DNA of 64,000 nucleotides from Hanleya hanleyi (lineage: Eukaryota; Mollusca; Polyplacophora; Lepidopleurida; Hanleyidae), in assembly GCA_036873755.1 (NCBI GenBank), contig JAVTVY010008073.1, forward strand, positions 124,001 through 188,000, written 5' to 3'. How positions within the stretch are numbered: the stretch's first letter is position 1; each line of letters begins with the position of its first letter. The translations under genes were made by a program, and so were the position numbers. The notes under the pieces are model-generated. The model had not been told where the DNA came from. It was given only the letters and a program-made list of their open reading frames with translations, and ran no database searches. Shown here piece after piece: positions 52,201 to 64,000 of this stretch.

Positions 52201-55200
52201 GAGTATTCTCATTTTGATCTAGGTTTGTCTCTGACCACAGCGAAGCAGACGGAAACGCCGTTCGTTCACTGACTGTTACTTTAAACAGTGTGCGGTTGGA
52301 TGCAGGGATAGTACAGAGCATCCAGGCCTACATATGGAGGATGTATTTTTGCAGAATGAATAATATTTTATAAAAGCTACTGATATAAAAGGATATACTG
52401 TATGAATCCATGGATCGCTCCATAATATCATAAATACCATGAATTGATATGATCGTATCACTCTCAGATCCAAACTTTAATTATACACTCAAAATTAGAT
52501 GAATTTATCTCATTGAAGTCATTGCAGTCCTATTGGCGCAGTTGACACTCAGATTCCTGGATGAAGTGTTTATCTGCTGTAAACATTTAGCTACAAGCTG
52601 TCAGAGTTGACAGACCGTGATCGCTCCACAAGGTATCATCATTCTAATTTTACTATTCGAGAACATTACGGATGTGTGGAAGGAATGCAATTCCAAGTGA
52701 CATCTTGTGGCAAGACCTCCACAGATCAAATTTGTTGAGAATCCGTTCAGTCGTTCTAATTTAATTGTCTGTAAAGAAGATTTACAGTTGGACCCAGGTG
52801 GCGCCACCTTTGGGCAGATATGGACGAAACAGAATACCAAGAAATATCTTGCTGCAAGATATCGATATACCAGACTTAGAAAGAATCTATACAGTCATTT
52901 TTATGTGGGAATAAAATTGGCTCAAAACTTGACATAGATGGAGCCACCTGTGGGGATATGTGGATGAACTGCTACCCCAAGCGACATACATGTAGACGGA
53001 ATGCAATTCCATGTAACATCTTATGACGAGACGGCCACACAACAAATTTGGAAAAAATCCGCTCGGTTATTCTAATTTTATTGTCTGAAAACAAATTTAC
53101 AGTTGGATCCAGGTGCCACCTTTGGCCAGATATGGAGGGAAAGCGACCCCAGGCGACATTTTGTGGCATATTAACCTATTCCTTACAATTTGGAATATGC
53201 CAAAATCGTTCTGGATTTATTGTCCGAAAACTGGGGGTATAGTGAGGTCACATTTTAAACATTCATATCTCTACCAAGTCTACCAATCTGTAAGACCTCT
53301 CTGCGAATGTTCATTCATTTATATGGAATAAATTTATACATTTATTCAATTTATGTATTAATGAGCCACGGCTCTGAATGAATCAATGAATGTACTATAG
53401 ATGCCAATGAGAATGTGTAAATCAGTATAGAGGTCATACATTGAACCAATGGCCAGCCACTATATGACCCTCCAGAGTCACAGCTACTTTACCATAATTT
53501 CAAATGGAAGTAAGGAGTATGGAGGCGGAAATTATGATGACGGCTGAGTATTGAATGACGGACTAGACGCTTTTATTCCTCTGCTGTCAAACTCATTTTG
53601 AAGACAGATATCTAATTAAATACCAGTCAGAGATCACAGATTCCAACCTGCCCCCAGAGCCCCACAAGCACGTAATTGCCGTTCCTCCCTGAACGATATC
53701 AACTTCATGCGTAAGTAACTTTTCATCGAATTTTTTTTTTCAAATGAAATGTACTGCCAAGAGGCATACATTTCTGACATCTAAATAATGGATTGCAATA
53801 AGAAACGAATACCTTACTTTTTTCGCGGTCTGCAAAATGTTATCACATTGTGCCATGAACAAAATTTGACCCTCAGCACAAGAGTTATTTCCACTGTAGC
53901 GATATGCAAGACCTAGGAAAAATTGACAACGTCTAGCGACTAAAATACAACCATAGGACTCTACAGGAAAGATTCCACAGGCACCTCACATTGATGCTAG
54001 CAGAGGTCACGAAAATAGTTACATATTGAAATCGCAATATTCGACAGGTTTTCTAGTGCATTTATTCATTTTTTGCATCATCTCTTGCCATGATTCGTCC
54101 GACAAAGTCGTATATTAACAGAATACGGGTTTGGCATAACTAGAAGACCAGTCATAATTTTACTAGTGCCGAATATACGCATATATTTGAGTAAATTAGA
54201 ATACAAGCAATGTGTCGTTCATTTTATCTCATTTTAATTCAGTCGTAAGCATCTCTGATTGCTTTGATTGAATAGACGCCCACGTGTTATTCCATCAGTG
54301 ACATCAAAATGATCGTCCGGCAGAGTATTCTCATTTTGATCTAGGTTTGTCTCTGACCACAGCGAAGCAGACGGAAACGCCGTTCGTTCACTGACTGTTA
54401 CTTTAAACAGTGTGCGGTTGGATGCAGGGATAGTACAGAGCATCCAGGCCTACATATGGAGGATGTATTTTTGCAGAATGAATAATATTTTATAAAAGCT
54501 ACTGATATAAAAGGATATACTGTATGAATCCATGGATCGCTCCATAATATCATAAATACCATGAATTGATATGATCGTATCACTCTCAGATCCAAACTTT
54601 AATTATACACTCAAAATTAGATGAATTTATCTCATTGAAGTCATTGCAGTCCTATTGGCGCAGTTGACACTCAGATTCCTGGATGAAGTGTTTATCTGCT
54701 GTAAACATTTAGCTACAAGCTGTCAGAGTTGACAGACCGTGATCGCTCCACAAGGTATCATCATTCTAATTTTACTATTCGAGAACATTACGGATGTGTG
54801 GAAGGAATGCAATTCCAAGTGACATCTTGTGGCAAGACCTCCACAGATCAAATTTGTTGAGAATCCGTTCAGTCGTTCTAATTTAATTGTCTGTAAAGAA
54901 GATTTACAGTTGGACCCAGGTGGCGCCACCTTTGGGCAGATATGGACGAAACAGAATACCAAGAAATATCTTGCTGCAAGATATCGATATACCAGACTTA
55001 GAAAGAATCTATACAGTCATTTTTATGTGGGAATAAAATTGGCTCAAAACTTGACATAGATGGAGCCACCTGTGGGGATATGTGGATGAACTGCTACCCC
55101 AAGCGACATACATGTAGACGGAATGCAATTCCATGTAACATCTTATGACGAGACGGCCACACAACAAATTTGGAAAAAATCCGCTCGGTTATTCTAATTT

Positions 55201-57760
55201 TATTGTCTGAAAACAAATTTACAGTTGGATCCAGGTGCCACCTTTGGCCAGATATGGAGGGAAAGCGACCCCAGGCGACATTTTGTGGCATATTAACCTA
55301 TTCCTTACAATTTGGAATATGCCAAAATCGTTCTGGATTTATTGTCCGAAAACTGGGGGTATAGTGAGGTCACATTTTAAACATTCATATCTCTACCAAG
55401 TCTACCAATCTGTAAGACCTCTCTGCGAATGTTCATTCATTTATATGGAATAAATTTATACATTTATTCAATTTATGTATTAATGAGCCACGGCTCTGAA
55501 TGAATCAATGAATGTACTATAGATGCCAATGAGAATGTGTAAATCAGTATAGAGGTCATACATTGAACCAATGGCCAGCCACTATATGACCCTCCAGAGT
55601 CACAGCTACTTTACCATAATTTCAAATGGAAGTAAGGAGTATGGAGGCGGAAATTATGATGACGGCTGAGTATTGAATGACGGACTAGACGCTTTTATTC
55701 CTCTGCTGTCAAACTCATTTTGAAGACAGATATCTAATTAAATACCAGTCAGAGATCACAGATTCCAACCTGCCCCCAAAGCCCCACAAGCACGTAATTG
55801 CCGTTCCTCCCTGAACGATATCAACTTCATGCGTAAGTAACTTTTCATCGAATTTTTTTTTTCAAATGAAATGTACTGCCAAGAGGCATACATTTCTGAC
55901 ATCTAAATAATGGATTGCAATAAGAAACGAATACCTTACTTTTTTCGCGGTCTGCAAAATGTTATCACATTGTGCCATGAACAAAATTTGACCCTCAGCA
56001 CAAGAGTTATTTCCACTGTAGCGATATGCAAGACCTAGGAAAAATTGACAACGTCTAGCGACTAAAATACAACCATAGGACTCTACAGGAAAGATTCCAC
56101 AGGCACCTCACATTGATGCTAGCAGAGGTCACGAAAATAGTTACATATTGAAATCGCAATATTCGACAGGTTTTCTAGTGCATTTATTCATTTTTTGCAT
56201 CATCTCTTGCCATGATTCGTCCGACAAAGTCGTATATTAACAGAATACGGGTTTGGCATAACTAGAAGACCAGTCATAATTTTACTAGTGCCGAATATAC
56301 GCATATATTTGAGTAAATTAGAATACAAGCAATGTGTCGTTCATTTTATCTCATTTTAATTCAGTCGTAAGCATCTCTGATTGCTTTGATTGAATAGACG
56401 CCCACGTGTTATTCCATCAGTGACATCAAAATGATCGTCCGGCAGAGTATTCTCATTTTGATCTAGGTTTGTCTCTGACCACAGCGAAGCAGACGGAAAC
56501 GCCGTTCGTTCACTGACTGTTACTTTAAACAGTGTGCGGTTGGATGCAGGGATAGTACAGAGCATCCAGGCCTACATATGGAGGATGTATTTTTGCAGAA
56601 TGAATAATATTTTATAAAAGCTACTGATATAAAAGGATATACTGTATGAATCCATGGATCGCTCCATAATATCATAAATACCATGAATTGATATGATCGT
56701 ATCACTCTCAGATCCAAACTTTAATTATACACTCAAAATTAGATGAATTTATCTCATTGAAGTCATTGCAGTCCTATTGGCGCAGTTGACACTCAGATTC
56801 CTGGATGAAGTGTTTATCTGCTGTAAACATTTAGCTACAAGCTGTCAGAGTTGACAGACCGTGATCGCTCCACAAGGTATCATCATTCTAATTTTACTAT
56901 TCGAGAACATTACGGATGTGTGGAAGGAATGCAATTCCAAGTGACATCTTGTGGCAAGACCTCCACAGATCAAATTTGTTGAGAATCCGTTCAGTCGTTC
57001 TAATTTAATTGTCTGTAAAGAAGATTTACAGTTGGACCCAGGTGGCGCCACCTTTGGGCAGATATGGACGAAACAGAATACCAAGAAATATCTTGCTGCA
57101 AGATATCGATATACCAGACTTAGAAAGAATCTATACAGTCATTTTTATGTGGGAATAAAATTGGCTCAAAACTTGACATAGATGGAGCCACCTGTGGGGA
57201 TATGTGGATGAACTGCTACCCCAAGCGACATACATGTAGACGGAATGCAATTCCATGTAACATCTTATGACGAGACGGCCACACAACAAATTTGGAAAAA
57301 ATCCGCTCGGTTATTCTAATTTTATTGTCTGAAAACAAATTTACAGTTGGATCCAGGTGCCACCTTTGGCCAGATATGGAGGGAAAGCGACTCCAGGCGA
57401 CATTTTGTGGCATATTAACCTATTCCTTACAATTTGGAATATGCCAAAATCGTTCTGGATTTATTGTCCGAAAACTGGGGGTATAGTGAGGTCACATTTT
57501 AAACATTCATATCTCTACCAAGTCTACCAATCTGTAAGACCTCTCTGCGAATGTTCATTCATTTATATGGAATAAATTTATACATTTATTCAATTTATGT
57601 ATTAATGAGCCACGGCTCTGAATGAATCAATGAATGTACTATAGATGCCAATGAGAATGTGTAAATCAGTATAGAGGTCATACATTGAACCAATGGCCAG
57701 CCACTATATGACCCTCCAGAGTCACAGCTACTTTACCATAATTTCAAATGGAAGTAAGGA
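49274..57760 (+). repeat. Four tandem 2,122-bp units, almost identical
   Basis: Units start at 49,274, 51,397, 53,519 and 55,641 with ATGGAGGCGGAAATTATGAT and end with TTCAAATGGAAGTAAGGAG. Unit 1 is one base longer (a poly-T difference); otherwise I see only a handful of substitutions (for example near 51,777, 51,806, 53,657 and 57,392). Each unit begins with a diverged retroelement 3' tail (GACGGCTGAGTATTGAATGA, CGGACTAGACGC). It contains two to three internal about 310 bp sub-repeats with GACATCTTGTGGCAAGAC, CAGTTGGACCCAGG and GGCGCCACC. The short open frames recurring in each unit have no landmark. Confidence 0.9.
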
Positions 57761-57764
57761 GAGC

Positions 57765-59650
57765 GACGATGCATTGCAATGAAAACCATCCCATGGAAAA
57801 AATGATGGCACCACAAAATCTGGCTGGATGGATGGTTTGTTGGGGCAAGGAAACTCCGAAGGAACATATGATTGATTTCCTGATGAGCCAGCGATAACCT
57901 TACCAGAATGCAAGGACACGACCAACAGGAGTCATGATCTGTTTCAAATGTGACAGTGCCGATCATCTCCGAAGATCTTCTCATGAATTTTGCCGTCAAC
58001 TCGAGCCCCCTGCAACAGCCAGCCAGGCTGCAGGCGGGTCAAGGCAAGGCTATATCTGCTAGAGGGGCGCTGGGAAAGCGTGTCGTAAAACCAAGAAAAT
58101 ATGGATGGTGCTGAAACGCCGCTTTTGATGACTCTTAATCTGACGCAACAGGGACAACGGAGAACTTCTTCCATCAATATTTTATCAGGAGTGGAAAACA
58201 ATTTGTACGTATCATGAACTGATCGAAATTGAAGGGAGGCAATGACAGTGAAATGCCCTATATATGCTACATGTACATGGAAATATAACGTGGCAGCAGG
58301 AAGTACTGTGGCAAGTTAGGGTGCTGGTGGTAAGAGATTTGTTGGACGTTGGATTCGTTGGAAGACCACCAATAAAACTAGTCCCGGGACTCTTGGGGAT
58401 GAATGTTTTTCGACACTGCATTGACATCACGAACGAAACATGGGGAGATGACTTTGTAGCACATGCGAATACCGAGTGGGACCAAGTGTTTAAGGTTGCT
58501 ACTGAGCGACATAACGACAGCAAGTTACTTAGAGGTATAGCAAAACTGGCCGGAAATCAGTATGTTTTGGTTCCTGCTCTGTCTATAATGACTGGCAAGG
58601 GAACAGCAACGATAGACAGTAGTAGTAGTAGCAGCAGAAACACTTACCGGAACCTACTATCATTGTACATTCACTAAATAACATGTTTAGGGATAGAACG
58701 CTAAAAGTGAGGTTTAGTTTGAGAACACGTTTCAACCTGAACGTGTTAAGGTTTGAAACACAAAACACATGGGTGTTTAGGTTATAAACACGTAGGCGTT
58801 TAGGTTATAAACACATAGGCGTTTAGGTTATTAACACAAAGGTGTTTAATACCTAAGCACCACGACTTTTAAACCCTAAACATTTTCAGGCTAAAAACTT
58901 CAGGAACTTCGTGAACATGTCCACAGCATTATAGAGAAAGACACCATAAAAGAATCTAAGAGCTCATATGCTTCACCAATAGTGAAGAGTGAAATAAGCC
59001 TATGCGCGGACTATCGCTGGTTGAACATCTCTCCCTCGTATCACAGTGTTTCTTCACGTTAGATCTTGCCAGTGTGTACAATCAAATCGTCATGGACCCA
59101 AAGGACATTGCTAAAACTGTATTTGTAACATTCGGATTGTATCAGTTCAAACGGATGCCTTTTGTGTTGTCTAATGCCCCACCCTGCACGTGGCAGGAAA
59201 ACGTTCGTGATTCACGCAATAACTGTTTTAATCTTTGTTGGTGTATTTGGACGACATCACCATAATTTCCAAAGACGACCGAAGAAATGTGGTCTTCAGC
59301 TCTCCTCCAAAAAGTGCCACTTTCTGGAGGGAAAATCAATTAATTGGGTCATCTAATTTCTAAGAAAGTTATCGCCAAACACAAGAAAAGATTTCCGCAG
59401 TAGAGGAATAGACAGCACCCAAATCTTTTCAGGAGCTGTGGACTTTCTTGGGGTTCTCTGGCTATTACAGAAAGTTCGTCAAAGGAATCGAGCAGATCGC
59501 CAGGCCATTGAACGAATCGGTGGTCAACGGCAGATGGTCGAAAATCTCGGACAAAGTTCCAGTTTGACCAGATGATGACACCTAAATTCCAGGATGCTTC
59601 CACCGAATGGAAGAAAGACTAGTGACAGCCCAGTCTTGGGATTCCCTAAT
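57765..59650 (+). pseudogene. Ty3/Gypsy-type gag-pol remnant, heavily broken
   Basis: It starts directly at the end of the satellite. A zinc-knuckle-like CFKCDSADHLRR (about 57,940) has lost its last Cys. A protease-end-like VPGLLGMNVF lies at 58,380. The reverse transcriptase has DTIKESKSSYASPIV (58,940), ISLCADYRWLN (58,990), FFTLDLASVYNQIVMDPKDI and FGLYQFKRMPFVLSNAP (59,050-59,180), the catalytic YLDDIT box in another frame (59,248) and SFLGFSGYYRKFVKGI (59,440). Many frame changes and a 27-bp repeat insert (58,700-58,860) interrupt it. No LTRs were found. Confidence 0.65.
58700..58870. repeat. 27-bp short tandem repeat within the Gypsy remnant
   Basis: Repeated GTGTTTAGGTTATAAACAC and AGGCGTTTAGGTTATAAACA units, three to four copies; each contains the inverted pair GTTTA..TAAAC. 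Confidence 0.6.
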
Positions 59651-61640
59651 TCCAACCATTCCCTCATATTAGAGACAGATGCCAGTTTTCAAAGGCTATG
59701 AGCAGTCTTGTCGCAGGCAACAGATGATAAAAGTGCGGCAATGAACTGAGATACCGAACGATTACCTTTCGTCGCCATTTTACAAAATCAAGTTGGTAGA
59801 GCACCAAATGCTGGTCTAAATCGCTAGCAAATAACGTAGACTACGCTTAGTCGTTTCGTTCATATAGTTCTTCAAGACTATGTTTTGACATTAATTTGAC
59901 ATTTTTTTCTTCGAAATATGTGAACAGTTTTTCTTTTAATGATATTCTGTCAAGTTTTGCCACAGATCTGTAAATTGGCGTGTGAACCAAACGATTGTCG
60001 ATATGGCTCATGGAAATATGACAGACTCTGTTATATAATCCGCGACATGACCCATTTGCGATATATTTTATTGTAAATTTATGTGATCGCCAGTATTTTT
60101 TAGCGCTGTTATTATGTTTATGAAGCGAATTGTGGTTACATGTGGATGTTACAAATGAGTAGATAGTAGAATGAGGCTTCCGCAACAGATGCAAATATTT
60201 GTAACACTGAAAACAACCAATTCTTTTCGAACTCAGCTGTTATATCTTGCTGATGACAAGGATTTTGTAGGTATAAATTAGTAGATGGTAATACAAGATT
60301 TATCCAACAGGTTGATGTTACAGTAAAGTATTATTACGTGCTTTTCTTGTAAATTGTATGTGCCATACCTTTCTTTCCTACATTCTTTGGTCTTCACAAA
60401 ACATGAATATCCCTATCTGGAGTAATACACAGGGACAGGTTCAAAGTATGAAGATTCGAGTCCATCGTTGTATAGATATCACCTCGGACATACACACATG
60501 ATTTGAACAGCAGACAAGTCGAGAGCAGCTTTGTGCTGAAAGATATTTGAGCGTTTGGCCCCCGTGATATTGTGAGGAGCAGATGAGGGTTTGTGGTACA
60601 CCCTTGAGGATAGTGGCTGCTTCGTAGGAGTGTGCTTAAAAGCTTTCAGAATATATATGGAGTTACGTGAGGGCGATTCTTAGTTTGAGAGAAATAAGAT
60701 GGAGCGAGGGACTTTTAAGAATTTTGTTGGGTGTAGTTGCAGTTTACCGATGGCAAGTCCCACACGGGTGGCATCAGAAAAAATATGAATTCACCCTCAT
60801 AAATGTTTAGTATGGGAATGAACAGATTATATATTTTATAAATGTGGAGATTAACATAGTCATATAACTATTTTGATTAAATGGGATATAATCGGCGTCA
60901 GCAGGGAGGAATTTTGTATGCGAAATCACGGACACAGTTTGACACGTTTCTAAGGAAAAAAAAACACTCCTTGAACCAGAATTGAATTATACATCAACGT
61001 CTACAAGTATATACCCAATATAATAACGAAAATTCGGACTGGTTCACAGAAATTTTGAAACGTGTCAGAATTTATTTCCCATCAAAACGATTGAATGTCA
61101 CGGCTGACTATCTGTATATCTCTTGGTTAAAACTCTCCATTCATGAAAATATATTTCTTCACTCCAATCTGTTTATCTCTTATCCCAGAATGATAGTATA
61201 ATATGTAACATATTTGTTTTAAAAGTTCGGTTATTTTGTGCGTTAGAAACATCTAAGGAGTGCAACCGATGTGGGACAGATTCGCCTGTGCGGGCTTGTA
61301 CATCCGCATTTCTGTTCCCATAACAGTATACCGTATCTTATAAAATAATGAATGCAATATTTTCGAAATTCCCACGTTACAAAATATAAATAATGTTTGC
61401 ATATTTTCGAAATACATATACTTACTTATCTCGCTCCCACGTTCTCACGTAACTGTCTGTGGGACCAGTAGAGCATTCCGTCAGATTGATCCGGGGGTAA
61501 TATACGGTAAACGCCAAACACATCTCCTCGTTCGTGCTCAAACCACCCTTAAACATATCAGAAAACAAAGTATCACAATCATTATCACTCAGCAACTAGT
61601 AGAAAAAGTGTTGTTCTGGTACAACATAATATAACTAACT
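59651..61640. other. No gene recognised
   Basis: AT-rich with one 115-codon minus-strand opening (60,194-59,847) that has no landmark and a composition similar to the surrounding sequence. I do not call it a gene. Confidence 0.4.
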
Positions 61641-61714
61641 AGGTCAGTAAAGTCCTATACTAAACCCATCAGCATCAGATCGAGTGGCAGGAAAACATAA
61701 GTTTCCGGATGGAC

Positions 61715-62470
61715 AGTGAGAGGGGATCACCCGCCTCAAACGAAGAGTGTGAGGGAAACACCAGCCTCTGCATGGAGAGCAGGGAGGGAAACACCAGCCT
61801 CTGCATCGAGAGTGGTTGAAAGCACATGTCCGTGATGGAGTACGGAAAAGAAACACCAACATCTGTATGGAAATTGTGGGAAGGGAACGCCAGCCACTGG
61901 ATGAAGAGTGGCAGGGAAACCCCAGTCACTGGATGAAGAGTGGCACGGGAACAACAGCCTTTGCATGAAGAGTGGAAGGGGGAAACCAGCCTCTGAATGG
62001 AGAGTGGGGTGAGGGGACACCAGCCTCTAGATGGAGCAGGGGAGAACACCAGCCTCTGGATGGAGAGTGGGGAGGAGAACACCAGCCTCTGGATGGAGAG
62101 TGGAAGGACAACAGCAGTGACTGGTTGGAGATTGGGGGGATCATCAATGCCTGGATGGAAAGGTGGAGGGAAACCCCAGTCTCTGGATGGAGAGCTGAAG
62201 GAGAACACCACCCTTTGGATGGAGAGTGGAGGCAAAACCAGCCTCTGGATGGCGGGTGGGTGGGAAATGCCAGCCACTTGATGAAGAACTCCAGCCTCTG
62301 CATGGAAGGGGGAGAACACCAGCCTCTGAATAGCTATGGGGGTGACTCCCGTGGGGAGTGGAAGGGAAGTTACAGCCTGAAGATGGAGAGTGAGAGGGAC
62401 CAAAAGCCTCTGAATGGAGAGTGGGAGGGAAACATCAGCCCCCGATGGAGAGCGGGTGGGCAACACTTCT
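61715..62470. repeat. 33-bp minisatellite
   Basis: About 20 units of 33 bp (some 30 bp or expanded) with consensus CCAGCCTCTGGATGGAGAGT and GGGAGGGAAACA. GCCTCTG recurs at 61,764, 61,797, 61,989, 62,022, 62,052 and 62,085. Because 33 is a multiple of three, both strands give long open frames (281 codons minus, 172 codons plus) with 11-residue periodicity. These are most likely artefacts of the repeat. Confidence 0.8.
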
Positions 62471-62520
62471 TCATGGTGTATCATGGGTAAATAACGGATA
62501 TTCACTTTTAACATGCTCAT

Positions 62521-63170
62521 ACCAAATGTTTACTAGGAACTCGATAATATCTCACCCCGAGGCGGGAAGTTAGACTGTAGGAATGAATGCCAAGTGAGCC
62601 TTCTCCCCTCCAGCAGATGGTCTTTCAACCCGCGTCATTTTAGATTAAGAAGAACTTTCCCATTTGCTCACTGTTTATGGGACGAAGTATCATAACGAAA
62701 GTATGACAGCTGACGGCGAGGCTGTGGTTTGCCATCTTGTGTCTTCCCATAAGTGGCACTGCACCCTCGCTTTATCCCCATCTTCAAAATGTTTCCCAGA
62801 CACATTGACTTCAAGTATGACAATCACTTGTCAATAATCAGCATTTCGCTCTCATCTGTGCTACAAATCTACCCCCGATTATACGCACTTGAACGTATTT
62901 AAATAAATTAACCAGGTTAAACCAAACCTGGCATTTACACTTCCATACGAAATACACACATTCTTATCGCGAACATTCAGCTGAGTTGGTTTCTCACCAT
63001 CACCAATCATGTAACAAAATCACATAATAAATCAATCATTGTCGCTCAATCCTTAGTCAAATCTCTTGCGAGACTTTCCTGACAGTGATGATAGCGGTGT
63101 CCTCTGAATGCAACCACTGGCTATACTGGCACTACTTAGCATTGGGGACTGTAAGCTGGGTCTCATGCCT
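62521..63170. other. No gene; part of the dispersed repeat shared with 42.95-43.6 kb
   Basis: Short open frames only. From about 62,950 it resembles the repeat at 42,945. Confidence 0.35.
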
Positions 63171-63172
63171 TT

Positions 63173-63525
63173 AACATGTTAGGGTAATCCCGCTCTCCAA
63201 ACTGGAGGTAAAAAGGTCGCTTTTGCTCAATAAATTAGTTCACATAATGAATTCAGCAAATTCCTATTGAGGCGCACACACTCACATATATCCGCATCAA
63301 GTGGTAGTAAAAAAATAAATTGTCATCTATCTAATTTGCATAATAATAGGCCAAACATTTGTCTAAATTGGTAAATTAAGTTTAGGACATGGAAGAATAG
63401 ATTAATTAATGCGCCTGAAGTTTGGAAGGATTGGTTAAGAAGGAATCAAAAGTTATTGAGCAAAAACGACCTTTCTTACCTCCATTTTAGAGAGCGGGAT
63501 CGCCCTAACCTGTTTAACAGTCTCT
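63173..63525. mobile_element. MITE with about 55 bp inverted ends and TTAA-like flanks
   Basis: The left end reads GTTAGGGTAATCCCGCTCTC, CAAACTGGAGGTAAAAAGGT, CGCTTTTGCTCAATAA. The right end is its reverse complement with about 85 percent identity (63,450-63,515). TTAA lies just outside each end (CTTTAACATG and CTGTTTAACAG). The interior is AT-rich and non-coding. A piggyBac-type or similar transposase source is possible. Confidence 0.6.
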
Positions 63526-64000
63526 TTCTACTATAATACCATCATCAGTGTACAGAACCAAAGTCTGTTTTAGAAGCCTCTCGATGTCTTGATTGCTCTC
63601 CCCAGGCGGCAGTTCCGCATTGTCCCATGTCCTGGCTCCTCTGACAAAGCCGAACCATGGCCACAGTTATCTTCATACGTTTATGTCTTATTTTATCTAT
63701 AGCCAAGACTGATATTTGTAATCAGAGAGAGGGGGACCGGGTGTCATTACTTAGACTTTGCATTTCCAGCAAACCGGCTTGGGTTATTGACCAATCGGCT
63801 ACTCTCTTGCTCCCGACGTCTGTTGCATTTCGATAGCCAATAGGTGAGAATGTACATCAACTCGGAGTGGCCCCGCGAAGATGAGCCTCGGGTAATCTCA
63901 TGGCAGGCATGGACTTGGCGATCCGCATTGTCTTGGAATCAAACCGTATATCACCTACTGCCAGATAATCTCTCTAGTTGCATTGGAGTTAAAAAGGCAG
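63526..64000. other. No gene recognised
   Basis: Contains CCAATCGG and CCAATAGG boxes near 63,790-63,845 and the end of the diverged dispersed repeat. Confidence 0.35.

Noticed and set aside
49990..57575. Short ORFs repeated in each 2.1 kb unit
   Set aside because: All are under 80 codons, overlap on both strands, and have no landmark.
59847..60194. 115-codon minus-strand frame
   Set aside because: No landmark, ordinary composition for the region and no neighbouring gene signals.
61675..62520. 281-codon minus-strand frame as a real protein
   Set aside because: It is 33-bp minisatellite sequence with an 11-residue period and a long open frame on the opposite strand too.

Overview
The window looks like gene-poor, transposon-dense DNA from an invertebrate animal, most likely a mollusc. 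I infer this from spliceosomal-type gene fragments, poly(A)-tailed retroposons, Maverick/Polinton and DIRS elements, two copies of a SINE-like repeat beginning GAGTGAGTGAAT, and (ACGG)n-bearing interspersed repeats of a kind reported from bivalves. I see no intact host protein-coding gene, no rRNA and no CRISPR array.

Layout. 1-7.7 kb: a decayed Maverick/Polinton with all genes on the minus strand. In transcription order: an unknown first ORF, integrase with chromodomain, a Ser/Thr-rich membrane protein, FtsK/HerA-type packaging ATPase, two small conserved Polinton proteins, the minor capsid (penton-like) protein split by a retroelement, a small pVI-like protein, the major capsid protein and an adenain-like protease. 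Nearly all carry frameshifts or stops. 7.7-19.65 kb: a very large imperfect palindrome. Its outer arms are about 990 bp inverted repeats; its inner arms carry four copies (two minus, then two plus) of a gene joining three C2H2 zinc fingers to a domain that resembles the N-terminal region of Maverick DNA polymerase B, with no polymerase part. The left arm also holds 3.5 kb of tandem arrays loaded with NRF1-, CREB/ATF-, NF-Y- and YY1-like motifs. A 5'-truncated LINE interrupts one gene copy.

19.7-33.5 kb: mostly AT-rich DNA with a tRNA-like gene inside a hairpin flanked by 13-bp direct repeats, a possible old CpG-type promoter/first exon near 22 kb, SINE-like repeats, a 1.2 kb array of nuclear-receptor-type AGGTCAAGGTCA motifs, an inverted pair of tRNA-like heads and the first of three ACGG-tailed repeats. 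33.6-40.56 kb: a DIRS-type retrotransposon on the minus strand (gag, reverse transcriptase/RNase H, tyrosine recombinase) with inverted termini. 41-49 kb: two more ACGG-tailed repeats, one abutting a RecQ-like helicase exon remnant, a LINE ORF1 remnant, and a second copy of the retroelement that broke the Polinton penton gene. 49.27-57.76 kb: four almost identical 2,122-bp tandem units. 57.8-59.65 kb: a decayed Ty3/Gypsy gag-pol remnant. 61.7-62.5 kb: a 33-bp minisatellite that gives spurious long ORFs on both strands. 63.17-63.52 kb: a MITE with TTAA-like flanks.

The coherent biology is layered mobile-element history: a virus-like Polinton, a derived inverted element keeping only the zinc-finger head of the polymerase gene plus dense transcription-factor-site arrays, and later retroelement insertions into both. 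All assignments rest on reading the sequence and on family knowledge; no database search was run.
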